Positions 25,622 through 38,058 are shown, counted from the first letter of the stretch. The stretch: 64,000 nucleotides of DNA from Rhynchopus euleeides (GCA_963210315.1 OY723284.1:930001-994000), one strand, 5' to 3'. Numbers and translations are program-made. Notes: generated by a model from the letters alone, not told the origin.

Positions 25622-28125
25622 GGGGGGGTCATATGCGCGAGTAAAATGGAAAATTTTAAGATGCCCCAATCGGACCCCCCAGCATGGTATCGAGGCTAAA
25701 AAGTCACCCATATCGCCCCAGAAACACCCCCCAGGGCATCCCACAGCCTGGACGACCCTCTCTGGGCCGCTCAGATGTGATCCCGAAAAATGTGCCCCTG
25801 AGTGGTACCTGGGCCCCATTCTGGGGTGGCTAGGACATGAGCCGTCATATTTTTCCTGGTGAGAACACGCTTGCTGCATGCCTCTGGGATGGAGGGGACT
25901 GACTGGGAGGTGTGGATGGTGAAAGAGGGGTCAATCGCGCGATTCTCCAAGCTCCTGAATAACGCCAGCCCTCCTCACCTGCTGTAATGGGCACTCCCTC
26001 CTGGTCACTGATTTGAGGCTCGTGAGAGGGTCTTTCATCGCTCGACCTTATTGCTGCAGCTGCGAGAACCATGTGCCTTGCACGCAGCATCTTCGGCTGC
26101 CTGTATCCTCTTGGGAACACACATCTATCTGTTCCTGTCTCAGGACGAGGGGGGTATTGTTATCAGACCCTGCTGATTGTGCTGGCACGGCACCATGGCT
26201 GCGGTAGAGGTTTTCAGTGGGCTACTGTAGCCCGGATCATACGAGAGTGGACCCCTTGACAAAATTGTTGGTCGCAGGCATCAGGGAAACATCATCGGGG
26301 AAGTTTTTGAATGTGCTCTGATACACGCATGAGGAAGTATCGAGATGGTACCTGATTTTGTGGTGGTGGCAGCCAGCGGCCGGGGTTGTGGCAGCCTTCA
26401 GGCAGGCTGCCAACAGAGTTATAGCAGATGATGACACCGACCGCAACAATCGGACTTCTCTGACAGTTCCTCGCCAATATGTGTAATCTGCGTTGATTTC
26501 ACACCTGCCTACCCCCCTGCGGACACATCCATTGCAGGAATGTGTTGGTTGTGGTAGTGGCAAAAGTGCCCACAGGTACCACTCATGGGCACTTTTTTCA
26601 CATCACGCAATAAACGTGACAAATCACGGACAAATGTCAGAATTTTGCAGATACAGCGCATATGGGACCCTCTGGGGGTGTTGTGGTGTGTAACGGCACA
26701 CAGAAGTTCGATTTTCGGCATTGTTGAATTTTCCCATTTTACTCGCTTTTTAACCCTTTAAACACGGAACGCCACGTACGTGGCGGGAAACTAAAGCACA
26801 CTTGAAATATTTTCTCCTAAGGACATTCCCGGACTCGCCAGGGGGAAAACGTCTTCCTACAGACCATTGGGGTATACGGTGCATGAAAAAACACTAAAAT
26901 ATGCCCCCCTGTGGTCCTCAAATCGTGTTGCGATGAACGGTATTTTCGCCATTTTTCGCACTTTTCGAGGCCTTTTTCGCTGTTCTTTGTCCTGGCCGCA
27001 TCTTCGGTCTGTCTGGCCCTATTTTACACCTCCGAGGACATATCTGCAATAGCGGGGGCACCAGAAGAAGCAGGCGTGCCGTATGTGGGCCTGGATGGCC
27101 AAGAGGAGTGGTAATGATGAGGGTATGACGAAGTGGAGGTCGTGGAGGGACACGATTTGTCGAAAAGACAAGGGACCCCTAGATGTGGCGAGAAGGAGCC
27201 CTGCACACAGGAGAGTGAGCGTCCAACTGAGGGCTGCACACCACCGTGCACCGCTGACCACCCAGAGATGCTGACGGTGACTCCAAGTCCCAACTCATTT
27301 GACCTGACAGTGCTCATCCAACTCTTGTTCAATCTGCCAGTCTTGGCCTTGACCAACGACACCAGAAGAACTGTCCCATCAGCTGAAGTGCTTAGTTCGA
27401 TGTACACCACGCAGATATGGCAGCCGGTGAGGCTGGCTTGCTGATTGGACAATCATGTACAAGAGGCAGGTTGGGGCTGCCGTTCATCAAAGAGCGATGC
27501 ACTGGCACAGGCTTGCAGTGCTGCCAGATGACGACCCTGATGCTGAGTGGATACCTGACATCCCTCACATCACCCATACGCACTGCAGGCCTTCGTACCC
27601 AGGAGACCCTTGAAATTGTCCGCCCCCCCAGGAGGCCCCGAGGCGGACAATTCCAAGGGGATTCGAGGGGCGGACATTTACAAGGGGGATGGTAGGTATC
27701 TTGTTAGAGTTGGCTGCATACTGGATAGCTAAGTCGCACCACGCAGGTCTCCCACTCTGCAACAGAGTATCGTTGTACCTCACCAAGGGCCTTCCTTGAC
27801 CGACAAGGCGGTCCCGGAGAGCGAAAACCACGCGTGCAGGGTGTGCAAAGGCGCTGCTACTGCAAAAAGCCGGGATTAATGTGTCCCACCAGGCGCTCTG
27901 AGCCTGACCAATCGCTGAACAATTTCTGAACCCAAATCTACCATATAAGCCACGGAATCCGCCATCCTTTCACAGGGGGGGGCCAACCATCCTCACTAGG
28001 ATGTGTTTGTGACTTGGAGAGGCAACATCGGCCCAAAAGGCAGCGTAGGTCGCGAGGCCAAAAAAACGGGATATTAATCGAAGGTGGCTCGTGTTTAAAG
28101 GGTTAAAGAGGCATATGACCCCCCC
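25622..28125. mobile_element. G7-end element family 3, interrupted (2504 bp, native about 1151 bp)
   Basis: Starts GGGGGGGTCATATGCGCGAG after TA (25620-25621) and ends GCATATGACCCCCCC before TA (28126-28127). The left repeat includes GCGAGTAAAATGGAAAATT; its partner AATTTTCCCATTTTACTCGC lies at about 26727-26746. The two halves of the right repeat are separated by the piggyBac-like insertion at 26754-28102. Subtracting it and one TTAA gives about 1151 bp, the same native size as families 1 and 2. No recognised protein. Confidence 0.85.
26754..28102. mobile_element. piggyBac-like element, 1349 bp, with TTAA target duplication
   Basis: Reads TTAA-CCCTTTAAACACG (TTAA 26750-26753) and CGTGTTTAAAGGG-TTAA (TTAA 28103-28106): a perfect 13 bp inverted repeat with the piggyBac target. 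Just inside the left end is the palindrome GCCACGTACGTGGC (about 26771-26784). It lies in the right terminal repeat of the family 3 element and is therefore younger. Interior frames (such as 27565-27831 minus) are unassigned, and no DDD transposase is apparent. Confidence 0.9.
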
Positions 28126-28130
28126 TAGGG

Positions 28131-28568
28131 CAGTGGTGGCTGCGTACGCGTACGCAGCGTGATTTTCAAAAAGTGCGTACGGCGTACGCGTACGCGTACG
28201 GCGCTGCGTACGGCAGTCTATGGAGCACAGGAGACGGCCATGGCCGCACACCAAATCCAACAGTCGAACTCAGGTGTACCAGGGGCAGCCTTCGAGCCTT
28301 CCAGTCGGAAGTGGTACCTTTTGCAGTATGATTGCGGGTGTACTTGCAGGTGTTGCGAGTTATTTGCCACGTGCGCGGCAAGGAACCATCTGTGAAAGGC
28401 AAGATCAAAGGCCAGGACCCAGCCACCCGCTGGGTGGCCTACTGTGTGCTGAGAGACCTGGAATACCAGCCGTACGCAAAATCTGCGTACGCGTACGCAG
28501 CGCGATTTTCAGAAAGTGCGTACGGCGTACGCGTACGCGTACCGTACGGCCGTACGCTGCCACCACTG
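28131..28568. mobile_element. hAT-like MITE with CGTACG arrays, copy 2 (438 bp)
   Basis: Same family as 23995-24439. The 8 bp duplication CCCTAGGG is perfect (28123-28130 and 28569-28576). It lies exactly at the right-hand junction of a G7-end element, as copy 1 does. Confidence 0.92.
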
Positions 28569-28576
28569 CCCTAGGG

Positions 28577-30267
28577 GGGGGGGGAGGAGGAGGAGGGGGG
28601 ATTTCAGGGGTTCGTGTGTGCGTGTGTGGTTTAACCGGCGGGTGCTTTTGAGTGTGTTCCTGTTGAGTGCAAGGAAAAGTAACTCAGCAGAATCACCCTC
28701 GCTGCATCTCGAGACAAAAATAGGACTGGCTCGTTTTTGTTTATAAAAAAAGTGCCATCCTTGTTTGCCCTTTTTTATAAAGTAATTCATCAGATCAGCT
28801 GCGTCGGAATTGCGTTCTTTGTTTGTTCGAACGGTGCCTGCCGGTGCAGATCTGCAGGATACCGAACGCTGACACGGGTCTTTTTTTAGTGCGAAAAAGC
28901 GAGCTGTTCCTCCAAAAATAACACCTGCAACTTGAGACCACCTTTATTTTGTGACGACACCCACCAGCCCGACGACACATGGTTCTTACTCGATGGACAA
29001 GAGACAGGGGCAAGAAAGGTTCTGAAAAAAACGTGGGAGAGGGATGATTGTGAAGGGAAGAGTGAGGGGGGGGGTGACCTTTACCCCCACTATCTGGCAA
29101 GTTTCGGCAAAAAAAATCGGCGCTGTTTTCTCACAAAATAGGAGAAAATACACCGAGACGCACCTCTTCGGTACGTATGGCGAAGACACCCACCACCCAC
29201 CCCCACTCTTCACTTACACGTGATATGGGAAAGGGTGGGTAAGAATGAGTCACCGAACCACCGCTGCAGCCCCTCCCCCTCCGCTCACTGCACACGTGAA
29301 GCTTTTCGGAAAAGTGCCGCGGTACCCAAAGGGGATGCCAGTAACCTGCCCTGCAGACCCACAGGAGGCATTGCTCTGACCTCTCCTCGAAGCAGGACAC
29401 CCTTCCGGCATTCACACACACGTGAATATTATTGTGTTGGTGTAGAGCGCACTGAGCACCCGCTCTTGATGCAGTCTCTACTGTAACACACGCACATATT
29501 TTTTTCATCATTTCAAGGGGCGTTGGTTTGCTCCATCAACATCGCCAGGCCCAGAGTATATATTTGCTTTCTTTTTTCCCATTTTTTTAGCGACACACAC
29601 ACACACACATCATCATCCTCTTCATTTCTCGAAAGCCAATATTATTGGCTCGCGTGCGCACTCCCCGCCAAAAAAAAACGCGCTGACGCGGCAAAGACAC
29701 GAGCTCCCACACCATCACGCCCACCCCCCTCGTCGACCTGCCAGTCCGGCAGACTCATCTCTTACTTAATGGCTGGGGCAACGCATGCCCCAACCTGTCA
29801 CTCCACCCTGCTCGCCCCTCTTATTCTCCGTTCACCTGAGCCGACCTACACGCACCTTTGCACCTTCCACATGCCACTCCCTGCCACACTGCCCTGAGCC
29901 AGTACTGTACCGAATCTAACGAACAAAGCAACAGACACACAAACCAGGCATGTGTTCCGCGGAGGAACTTCTCCACTCAATTGGGGGGTCCCTACGCTTC
30001 GCACACACACGTCGCATTTTTTTGGGGGAAGTTCTTGGCAACGTGTCGTCGTGTGCCCAGGAACCCGACGCCGCAGTTGGTTTGAATTCGTGCCACTGGC
30101 AGCACAACTTCTGTTCAGTGAAGTTAGCGCATCGAGCTGACTCTGATGGCAGCCTCCACAGCAAGTTCCCACGACACACACACACACATCCACGTGCACC
30201 TTTCTGCAGTAGTGTAGAACGCAACCGACAATTCCACAGTTGCACCCGCTGCCTCTCACCCGATTCA
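28577..30267. other. no gene seen upstream of the gene block; one dispersed repeat
   Basis: Contains poly-G at 28574-28584, the dispersed repeat copy at 28811-28918 and CA runs near 29595 and 30176-30186. It lies downstream of the kinase stop codon, so the last few hundred bases may include the kinase 3' untranslated region. No further coding call. Confidence 0.4.
28811..28918 (+). repeat. dispersed repeat, copy 2 (partner at 6.1 kb)
   Basis: Matches 6095-6246 over the blocks TTGTTTGT, CGAACGGT, GATACCGAA, TTTTTAGTGCG and AGCTGTTCCTCCAAAA. It is shorter because it lacks the G-rich middle of copy 1. Same strand as copy 1. Confidence 0.6.
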
Positions 30268-33200
30268 TCATCTGACGAGCGAACGAGCATTTTCTGCCGC
30301 CTCAGGTGGAGAAACAAAAGCGAGGATATCGGCATGTGGGTGAGAGTTTCTCCGATACGTCTTCATGTACGATGATTCGACGAACTGCTGGGCTGAGGGG
30401 CGGCTGGCAGCGGGCTCGGGGATGGAGCAGGTGCGGATGAGGTTGAGGAACTCTGGGTCCACACTCAGGTGTGCGGGGAAGGCGAGCTCTTCAGAGATCA
30501 CACGCACGAGATCCCACGGCCCAGACACTCCTGACAGATCGTAGGGGTATTGGCCCAGGGCACACTCTGCGAGAGTCACGCCCAATGCCCACACATCAGC
30601 AGAGGAGCCGTGCCGCATTCTGTTGTGCCGTTCAGGGCTCATGTAGGGCAGGCTGCCCCCCGGATCCGCAACCTCGCCGTCGTTGTCGCCGACCATCGCG
30701 ATCCCGAAGTCGCTGATCTTCACAACCCCCTTCCGGTTGACGAGGAGGTTCGAAGGCTTGATATCCCGATGGATTTTGTTCACGCTGTGGATGAAGAGCA
30801 ATCCCTGCATGACCTGTGCAGGCAGAAAGCCAAGGGGGAGGGGGGAGGGGGGAAGGGGGGGAGGGTGTGTGTGTGCGAATCGTTTCGCTTATTTACAGGT
30901 CAGGTAAGTAAGTGCAGCTGAGGGAGGCGGAGGAGCCCACACGCAGACAACCATGGAGCCTGCCCTGTGAGCAGCTGGGGGGGTGGGGGATGGGGATGAT
31001 ATGTGGGAAGACATTCACCTGTTGAACCCAATTGGGCACTGCAAACCCGCAAACCCGAGCATGGCCGTGGTCTGCACAACCAGACGCGCCGTGCCACGCC
31101 CGGCACGACCACCTGGCCTGTCGAGCCCATCGAGCCCGCCGCGCTAGCACCTCCCTCTCTTAGTGAGGGCACCGCCCTTAACCCTGAACCTTTTCCGTGG
31201 CACTGTAACCATTAACCCGAGACCCGATACCGAATTAGTTCTAGAGAATCCCATCGCGTTCAAACCTCAGACCGAGTAATAGTAATTAGTAATGAAGAAT
31301 CACTGCAATTAGAATATTGACACCTTCATGCAAACGGAGTACCCAATAATGCGCGTTGCTCGTAGATGATGGCTAATCCCCAGGAAGAAAGCGATGCAAG
31401 AACCTAGTTGAGCTGAACTACTTGGGTTGCGCCGCGTTGGGTTGCAGCGCCGAGCATCATCTTTGCACGCTGTGCACCACCGGAACAGGCCCTAGGGCCA
31501 GTTCCGGCCTTCTCCCAGGGGTTGCGCGTCGCTTCACACATTATACTTCGAGAGGTTTTCCTCGCATTGCCGCTTGAACTTAGTACGCACACGAAACGGA
31601 CGGATCGGATGATCGAGACCTTCGCATGGTGAAGGGTTGCTATACCGTGTGGTCAGACTTGAAGTTGAGAGACGGTTGCAGAACCTGCTCGCAGTGTGTC
31701 TCCTGCCACCCTCGAGACTGATCCCTGTGAACCTTGGGTCTACGGATCTTGTGATATGCGGCTCGTCAGTCTGTACCCTGGTTGATGTGTCAGGCACTGC
31801 AAGACAAACAGGTGTTACGACAACCCACCTGGGCGGAGCCACGTTGCCAAACAAAACCCTGCTGTCTCGGGCTGTGTTGTGACTCTCTCACTACCTCAGA
31901 CGCAGGCTCCCTTACTTGGTGGCCCCTTCGAGTGCACATGCGCCCGGCACATGTCGAACTAAAGAACGCCCCCTATATAATTTGCGGATATTGATACCCA
32001 ACTCTTCCCCACCTCGAAGAAACGAAGGCGATAGGAAAGGCATAACCCAGAACCTTAACCCGTACCGATACGCATAGTGAATATAGTAAGCACAAAGGAC
32101 CCTGTGCAACATTGACCATAGGAACGTAAGGCAAACTACTGGGCGGGGGCACACGGGCACCTAGAACATCAGCATCACTTGCTGATCGACTCATGCCTGG
32201 TATCTGGAACCACAGACATGTGCACGTCCCGATGCATCACCCGGGATGCGGGAGTCGGAAGGGCGGATGTGCAACATGGCATTCTTCTTGCGGTGCAAAC
32301 AACTTGCCTGCTCTGCCACTCCACGGTGATGAGGTGGGGATCAACAGCCGGCTGCGCTAAAGAAGAGTGGTCAGCTACGTTGTGACTCATGTTGGGACTC
32401 TTGGGCAGGTTGCTACATCTGTCACCGGCATCGTCAACAGGCTGGGGTGTTTATCAGGCCACTGCTTGGTTTGGAGCTGAACCGTGGCGACTGCACAGCA
32501 GCCCTGTTCTTGAGCCGCATTCCGAGCAGGAGACCAGCCCCAGATTCGCTGCCTCAGGTGGCTGGTAGTCGGATAGCCTGGTCAGAATGACGTTTACGTC
32601 CCTGTACTACGATACAGTGTTGTGGTGACTTGAATAGCTGTCTGAGCACTCTTGTAGGGCGGCAGTTGTACGGGGACAAGGTCCACCCGAACACGTCAGG
32701 TGCACGCCACGGCGCGTTTGCGCCATGAGGCATCTCGGCAGCGGGGCGCCCCTCAGGCACAGAGCCGACGTGGGCACTGCGGGGTATTCTGTGCCGTCAG
32801 TGACGGCGACGGCCTTTGCCAAACAGACGTTCCCACTGGAGACGCCCTCGTGACAGTGATTCGCAATTGCCTTCGCATTTGAGTTGTGATACTCGTACCC
32901 TCCTTTGCATGCGCTCGCCATCCAGCACTACGCACCTCGACGGGATCCCCTGCATCCTTACAATGTTTAGAACCCGTCAATCTTGTCAGGCCATATAGCG
33001 TACCCCGATCAACCGTTATTCCTCACGAGGCATGTGTGTATATGTGCCAATGCGTATTTGAGAACTTCTCCACTGCCCATAAAGAGCTTCTCCCCAGCCT
33101 CTGCTTGATGCATAGTGCTGTCAGGTCGGAAGTCCTGGCAGGGCACAGCCCCGCCAACCACAAGCAGGGGACAATGGGCCCCACCGCTGAGGACGGCTGC

Positions 33201-35672
33201 GGTGCCTGGGTCATTTGGTGACCGACCTACCTGGTCCGTCGAGCAGGACCAATTGTGATACTCGGCTGCCCGCATTCGCATACTTGACATGCCGTCTGGC
33301 TGAGTGGCAGGCCTAATGGGCTCTTGGGCAGGTTGCGAGGACATGTAGGTTGGACGCCAGCACAAGTCGTTGACCGCTGCATTGGTGAGCTGAACCCTCG
33401 CGGCTGTGCCACAGGCAGACGCTTCTCCAAAGCGCACCGATTTGCCAACTTCGGCTTTGGCGAATCTGCGGCTAGAGGAATTGAAGAAATATATCGACAA
33501 CAACCTTGGCCATTCGTGGAATGGCAAATGACCATCCTATAAGTATTGAGTAATACGCAGCACAACAACCACGGCTGTGACAGACCCCACAGCTGAACAC
33601 AATGTTTGTAACCCCAGGCGAGCCACAGTCGCCCCCCCTCTGACACTGTCTGGCCAGGCTACCCCGTGCGCACCCACCGCGTCACTCTCGCGACCCGGGG
33701 CTTTGCTGCTGGCAGTTGTCCACCCCCCAGACAACCACTCGACACCCCTGGGCACAGCAGACGACAGCTGAGCTGACCCCTGCTTGCCATGTCCCCAACG
33801 AACCCCCCCCCCCCCCCGGCTGATCCCTGTGCCCTCCCTGCTGCACACCTGCCGTGCATCATACAATGTACGAAGCCGGGGTGGCAATGTCTTCACACAC
33901 CCATCCCCACCACTGCGCGCAGCATCAGGCACAGTGCCTACCGACCCCCCACAGTCCACCCACCCGACCCACTCCGCTATCTGGACTGCCTGCCCAAATG
34001 CGGGGGTCACTGCGTGCGCACGCGCCGTGCATCATACAGGTGTACGAAGCCGGGGTGGCAAATTCCGCCTCGTCGCGAGTACCCACCCACCCACCTCCAC
34101 CCCCACCTCAGGATTTCCTTCTCAGGGAGCAGCGTCGGCTAGCCGACCCTGCTGTGAGACCCGACCCCTGCTGCTGCGTTGGTGCGTCAGGCGGCGTGCC
34201 TTGCCCCGCCCTCCCCTCCCGCCCCGCCCTTTGTTGCAACCCGCCTGCTGAACTGCAGGGCAGCAGAGTAGAGGCAGTCCGCCACAGCCTGGCACTGAAG
34301 GCCAGTCCGGGGGAGGCCTGTTTGCGGCGTGCTGCCGAAGACTCGTCCGGCAGGGGTGGGGTGGGGCGGGGGAAAGGAATGAACAGAAAATGCTGGAAAG
34401 ACAGAATACGCCCCAGCCTGGCACCTGTCAGCCAGTCCGGGGATGGGCACATGCATGTTTGTGTGGCCCGGGTGATTGCGGGCAACCCTCCACGGGTTAG
34501 AGACCGCTTGTGGTGTGTGCGTTGCACATGTGGGTGCAGGCTATCGGATGAGACGGATAGCAGCAGTACCCCTCAAGTCCGGCAGCTGGGCTTCATCAGC
34601 CATTAGAGTCACCCGGAGAAGCGGCAACAATCGGGTCGCGACGGTGGTAGCGCTGCCTCAGGCCTCAGGGCTTAGGTATCATTATGTATCGTTGACTGCT
34701 GCTGCAAGACAGTACTTTTACAATCCCACCATAATATTACTGTTGAACCATATGCCATCACCCCTTTTACATACCTGCTCGGCGACGGAGACCAGTGGCC
34801 TTTCGGGCCATTTCCCCCGTTTTTGTGTAATGTTCGCAACCGACCCATGGTGCATGTACTCCAGGGTGATGCGGAGGTACCCCTCCATGTAGTACGCATC
34901 ATAGTACTTCACGATGTGGTCGTTGCAGTGGTTGGCGTGCAGCATCTGCAGCTCCCGGAGCAGCACAGTCTCCAGCTGGTGGTCGACAGACTTCCCGCAG
35001 AACTTATTCGTATCGCTGGGGTCATAGATCTTGATCTCCTTCAGTGCAAACTGCCGCTCCGTCGGCCGGTACAAAACCCGGCGCACGCTGGAGGAGTTCC
35101 CCTTCCCGAGAAACCCGCCGTCATCAATCAGATCGTCATACAGGATCCGTCCTGCAAGCGCCTTCCGGCGCTGCTCGAACGGCGCATCGGAGTAGATAAC
35201 GGGGGAGGCGGCAAGCGGGCCGACACCACCGTTGAATGACCCGGAGAACTGCGGGTCGTTGACGAGAAGCCACACCTTTTTGGACACAGCGCCGTCGCGG
35301 GACACCTCGAAGTCGCCGACCTCCAGCCTGCCCTCGGTGATGATCACCCCGCCGGGCGCTGTACCACTCGGCGGCTGCCCTGGGCGCATGGGGGTGATTG
35401 ACAGCTTCGAAGGCTTGTACTTCTTAAAGCTGCGCGGCCCCCCCTTGGGGGTCATCGGAGGGGACGACGCCACGGCAAACGAGCTGTCCTGCCCCACAGT
35501 GCAGGCCCCTTCGCTGTGCGGCGTGCTGGGTCCGGCGCTCATCGGACTGACGGCAGACGGAGACGTCTCCTCGCTGTCGCCACCACTCGACTGGCCTTCA
35601 CTTCCATGCTTCACCCTTTGCAGTAAGCAGTCCAGCTTCGCCACCTCGACGGACTCTCTACCTCTGCCGCAC
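30268..35672 (-). CDS. MAP kinase kinase (STE7)-type protein kinase, two exons seen, 5' end unresolved
   Basis: A serine/threonine kinase of the dual-specificity MAPKK type, expected to phosphorylate a downstream MAP kinase in the cytoplasm. Exon A (35672-34775) and exon B (30813-30268) join in phase as ...SVAEQ|VMQGLLFIHS..., with GTATGT at the donor and CACAG at the acceptor. Counting from the valine at 35644, residues 1-165 are a low-complexity Ser/Pro-rich tail. The glycine loop LGKGNSSSV is near 179-187, the catalytic lysine of FALKEI at 202 and the helix-C glutamate at 231. HRDIKPSN is at 305-312, DFG at 325-327 and YMSPER about 23 residues later. HRDIKPSNLLVN and the SPER form are typical of MAPKKs. 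No in-frame ATG opens exon A: the frame is GTG at 35644 and continues to a CTTTGCAG acceptor ending at 35673, so at least one 5' exon is missing from this call. Neighbour BLOC1S1 ends 674 bases upstream. Confidence 0.9.
30814..34774 (-). other. 3961-base intron in the kinase gene
   Basis: Bounded by GTATGT (from 34774 downward) and TGCACAG (ending 30814), between kinase subdomains V-VIa and VIb. It is far longer than the 160-445 base introns in the neighbouring genes. The part from about 31180 to 33780 has mixed composition without the local homopolymer runs and looks like inserted sequence, though no end repeats were found. GCCGTGCATCATACA...GCCGGGGTGGCAA occurs twice in direct orientation (33851 and 34024). 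No family-like protein is seen inside. Confidence 0.85.
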
Positions 35673-36345
35673 CTGCAAAGCGACAGGGATGCTCACTGCC
35701 CGATCCGACTGGATAAGGGAGAAGAGAAGAGAAAAAGAAAAATGAGATATAAAGTCACTCACAACGCAGTAATCAGCAACTAAGCGATTCCAGGCGCGAG
35801 GAAGAGAGACGAGGGGGAGAGAGAGACAAATCAAAGAGTGGTAGAGATGGAGGACTGTTGACTAAACGGAGGCGAAGAAATATGGGGTACACAGGGCGGC
35901 GATACGACGAGGGGTGTGTGGGGCGGTGGCGCGTTTCGAGGGGGTGGGGCGCAGCACCAGCACAGAAGAAGGTAGGCAGAAGAAAGAGATAGATGTGGGA
36001 GACAGTTCGATGGGGAGAAGGGGTTGGGCTGTGTTTGTGTTTTGTGTCTGGAGTGATTTTTTTGGGAGGGGGGGGGGGGGGGCGTGGGGCGTGGTATTCT
36101 TGTGGCAGGGGAAGGGGCTGAATTCAACAATTCGTTCACTCAAGAGCGGGGTGCAGGGGCGGTGGTGGGGCAGGGCAGAGGAGGTTCGGGCACATGGAGG
36201 GTTCGGACACTCGCTCCAAATGCAACAGACACTGCGGGACAATCCGCACGATCAGGGCCCATTGCCTCGGCAGGCTTCGGGCAGGCTAGGAAACACGTTA
36301 CACAGCACGCGGGCACTCGACGTCGAATGTTTAGCACAACTGGGT
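35673..36345. other. spacer between the BLOC1S1 stop and the first kinase exon seen
   Basis: On the transcribed strand this is pyrimidine-rich (many CTCTCTTCT and CCCC stretches) and ends with the kinase acceptor CTTTGCAG. It probably holds the kinase 5' exon or untranslated region and, if trans-splicing is used here, a leader acceptor. Neither can be fixed from sequence alone. Confidence 0.4.
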
Positions 36346-37247
36346 TCAGGCACCCTCAAGCGCACGAAGACTCTTCTGCGCTCGTGTCATCTCGTCCAAC
36401 GCCCGAACAGTCTGCAGTGTAGGGTGAATGGGGTTGGGTGTGCCCGCAGCGGAGGGTGGTGGAGTGATGCTGATCGCAAGGTGTGGATGTGCGCTATTCA
36501 GGGTGAAGGTGCTATATTGATCATGGGGTATGTGCTTCCACAGTGGGGTCCATCAGTGCGCAGTTGATGCGACTTTCTAAACAACAAATATGGAGCTGTG
36601 TGCAGTGTATGGGGGCTACCCGCGACAGCACGGGCAAGCCCCGGGCCTACTACCAAAGGGCACATTACCTCGCGAGCGTCCGATTCAATCACAGTGGCCC
36701 AGTTCGACATGTCACCGAGCTCCTTCAGCGAGAGGTTGAATTTATCGAACAGCGCAAACCACTCGTGCGAGAGCTTCTTGAACTTGTCGGCCTGTTGGGA
36801 CACCTCCTTCGCCTCTGCGTCAAGCAGGTGCTGGTTGGTGAAGACCTCCAGTACTTCCCTGTGTGGTGAGTGTGTGGTGCGGATCTCGGGGCGAACCACC
36901 ACCCTCACTTCCCATGGCCAAAGGTGTACTCCAGCTCTCCTCCTCGTCATCTGCCAGTTGTTTGTGAGTCTTGTGATGCGGGTGTCACTTGGCCTCTCCA
37001 CGCGAAAGTTGTGGGGGAAAAGCAAACCGCAAGCACCTCCACATCCCGCCCTCCAACAGTGTACAGAAAATTGAACATCAGATACAACTGCACACCTGTT
37101 GACGGTATCCACAAGAGATTTGTTAATCTGTGGAATCGTGGCGAAGACGTGCTTCAATCGCCGCTCATTTTCTTGCTTCTGGGCATCGCGTTTCTCGCGG
37201 CGTTGGCGCACGATGTTGGCTATCAGGGCCTCATCGTTTTGGTTCAT
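36346..37247 (-). CDS. BLOC1S1: BLOC-1 subunit 1 (GCN5L1)-like protein, three exons
   Basis: A small helical subunit of the BLOC-1/BORC complexes, which act in endolysosomal trafficking and lysosome positioning. In animals the protein also affects mitochondrial protein acetylation. Exons 37247-37096, 36858-36669 and 36411-36346 join to 135 codons, close to the usual 125-153. The join reads ...SLVDTVNREVLEVFTNQHLL... and then ...ESDARETVRALDEMT.... Donors are GTGTGC and GTAATG; acceptors are CACACAG and CTGCAG. Family features are the basic RQRREKRDAQKQENERR start, a heptad-rich middle and the NQALKEIGDVENW-type block, here FNLSLKELGDMSNW. I chose the ATG of MNQNDEAL at 37247; an in-frame ATG at 37346 would add 33 residues. 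Family membership is strong; a role in this organism is inference. Confidence 0.88.
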
Positions 37248-38058
37248 GTGTACAGCGACACGTGGCGCACTGCCTGCCGCCTGCTCAGATTCGGTGGTGG
37301 CCGCAGGCTGCTTCACTGCTGAGAACTGCGTGAACAAGGGCACCATGCAAACAACACAGAACCTGGGCCCCCCTGACCCCCTGTTGCATGGGCATGCGCA
37401 ATGGTATGACTCGGTTTTGCAAAACCACTGGGGAAGGGGTTCGGTGGGTGTGGGTGGGCGGGGCCTTATTTGCTCGCAGAAACACTGCCACCGACCCCCA
37501 TCTCCCCGGCCCAACGCGCGAGCCGCTGTTATGTGGGCATGTTGCAGTGCAGAGCACACTCGCTGGGTGCAACCAGCCCAGCGCCACTGCCCATATAAAC
37601 GTTAACCTTGAGGCACAGCCTTGAGACCACACGCCGGATGGACCTCCCCAAGGCAATGTGTGGCGGGTACAATAATTCAGAATACACTCTCGCTAGACCT
37701 ACGTCCAGCGGCGAGGCACCACGCATTTCTACCGATCTGCCGAACGTCGTTTAAAACGAGTTGGCCTCCACACTATCTAGCAGGCTTGCAACCTGGGTTG
37801 CCACCGTCACCGAACCAACACTACAGGATCCACGGGTCGGATCGAACGTGTTTTTCTTTGCAGCAATAAAAAAATATAACGGGGTTAGTAGAATACTGCG
37901 GCACCCACACAACACAAACGCATACACACACCCGTGCGGCGGCACGCTGGAGGGCACCGACCAATCTTTTGCAATGCGCACACCACCACCACTGCAGCAT
38001 TCCGGATCTAGAAGGCAAAAAAATCATACGGAGTGTCCCAAAAAACACTGCAGCGCAC
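37248..38058. other. spacer between BLOC1S1 and the CID-like gene
   Basis: About 0.8 kb. It may hold the 5' region of BLOC1S1 and the 3' untranslated region of the upstream gene. No repeat ends or further coding exon could be supported. Confidence 0.4.

Noticed and set aside
35642-35644. GTG as the start codon of the kinase
   Set aside because: The frame runs on upstream to a clear CTTTGCAG acceptor. An earlier exon with ATG is more likely in a eukaryote.
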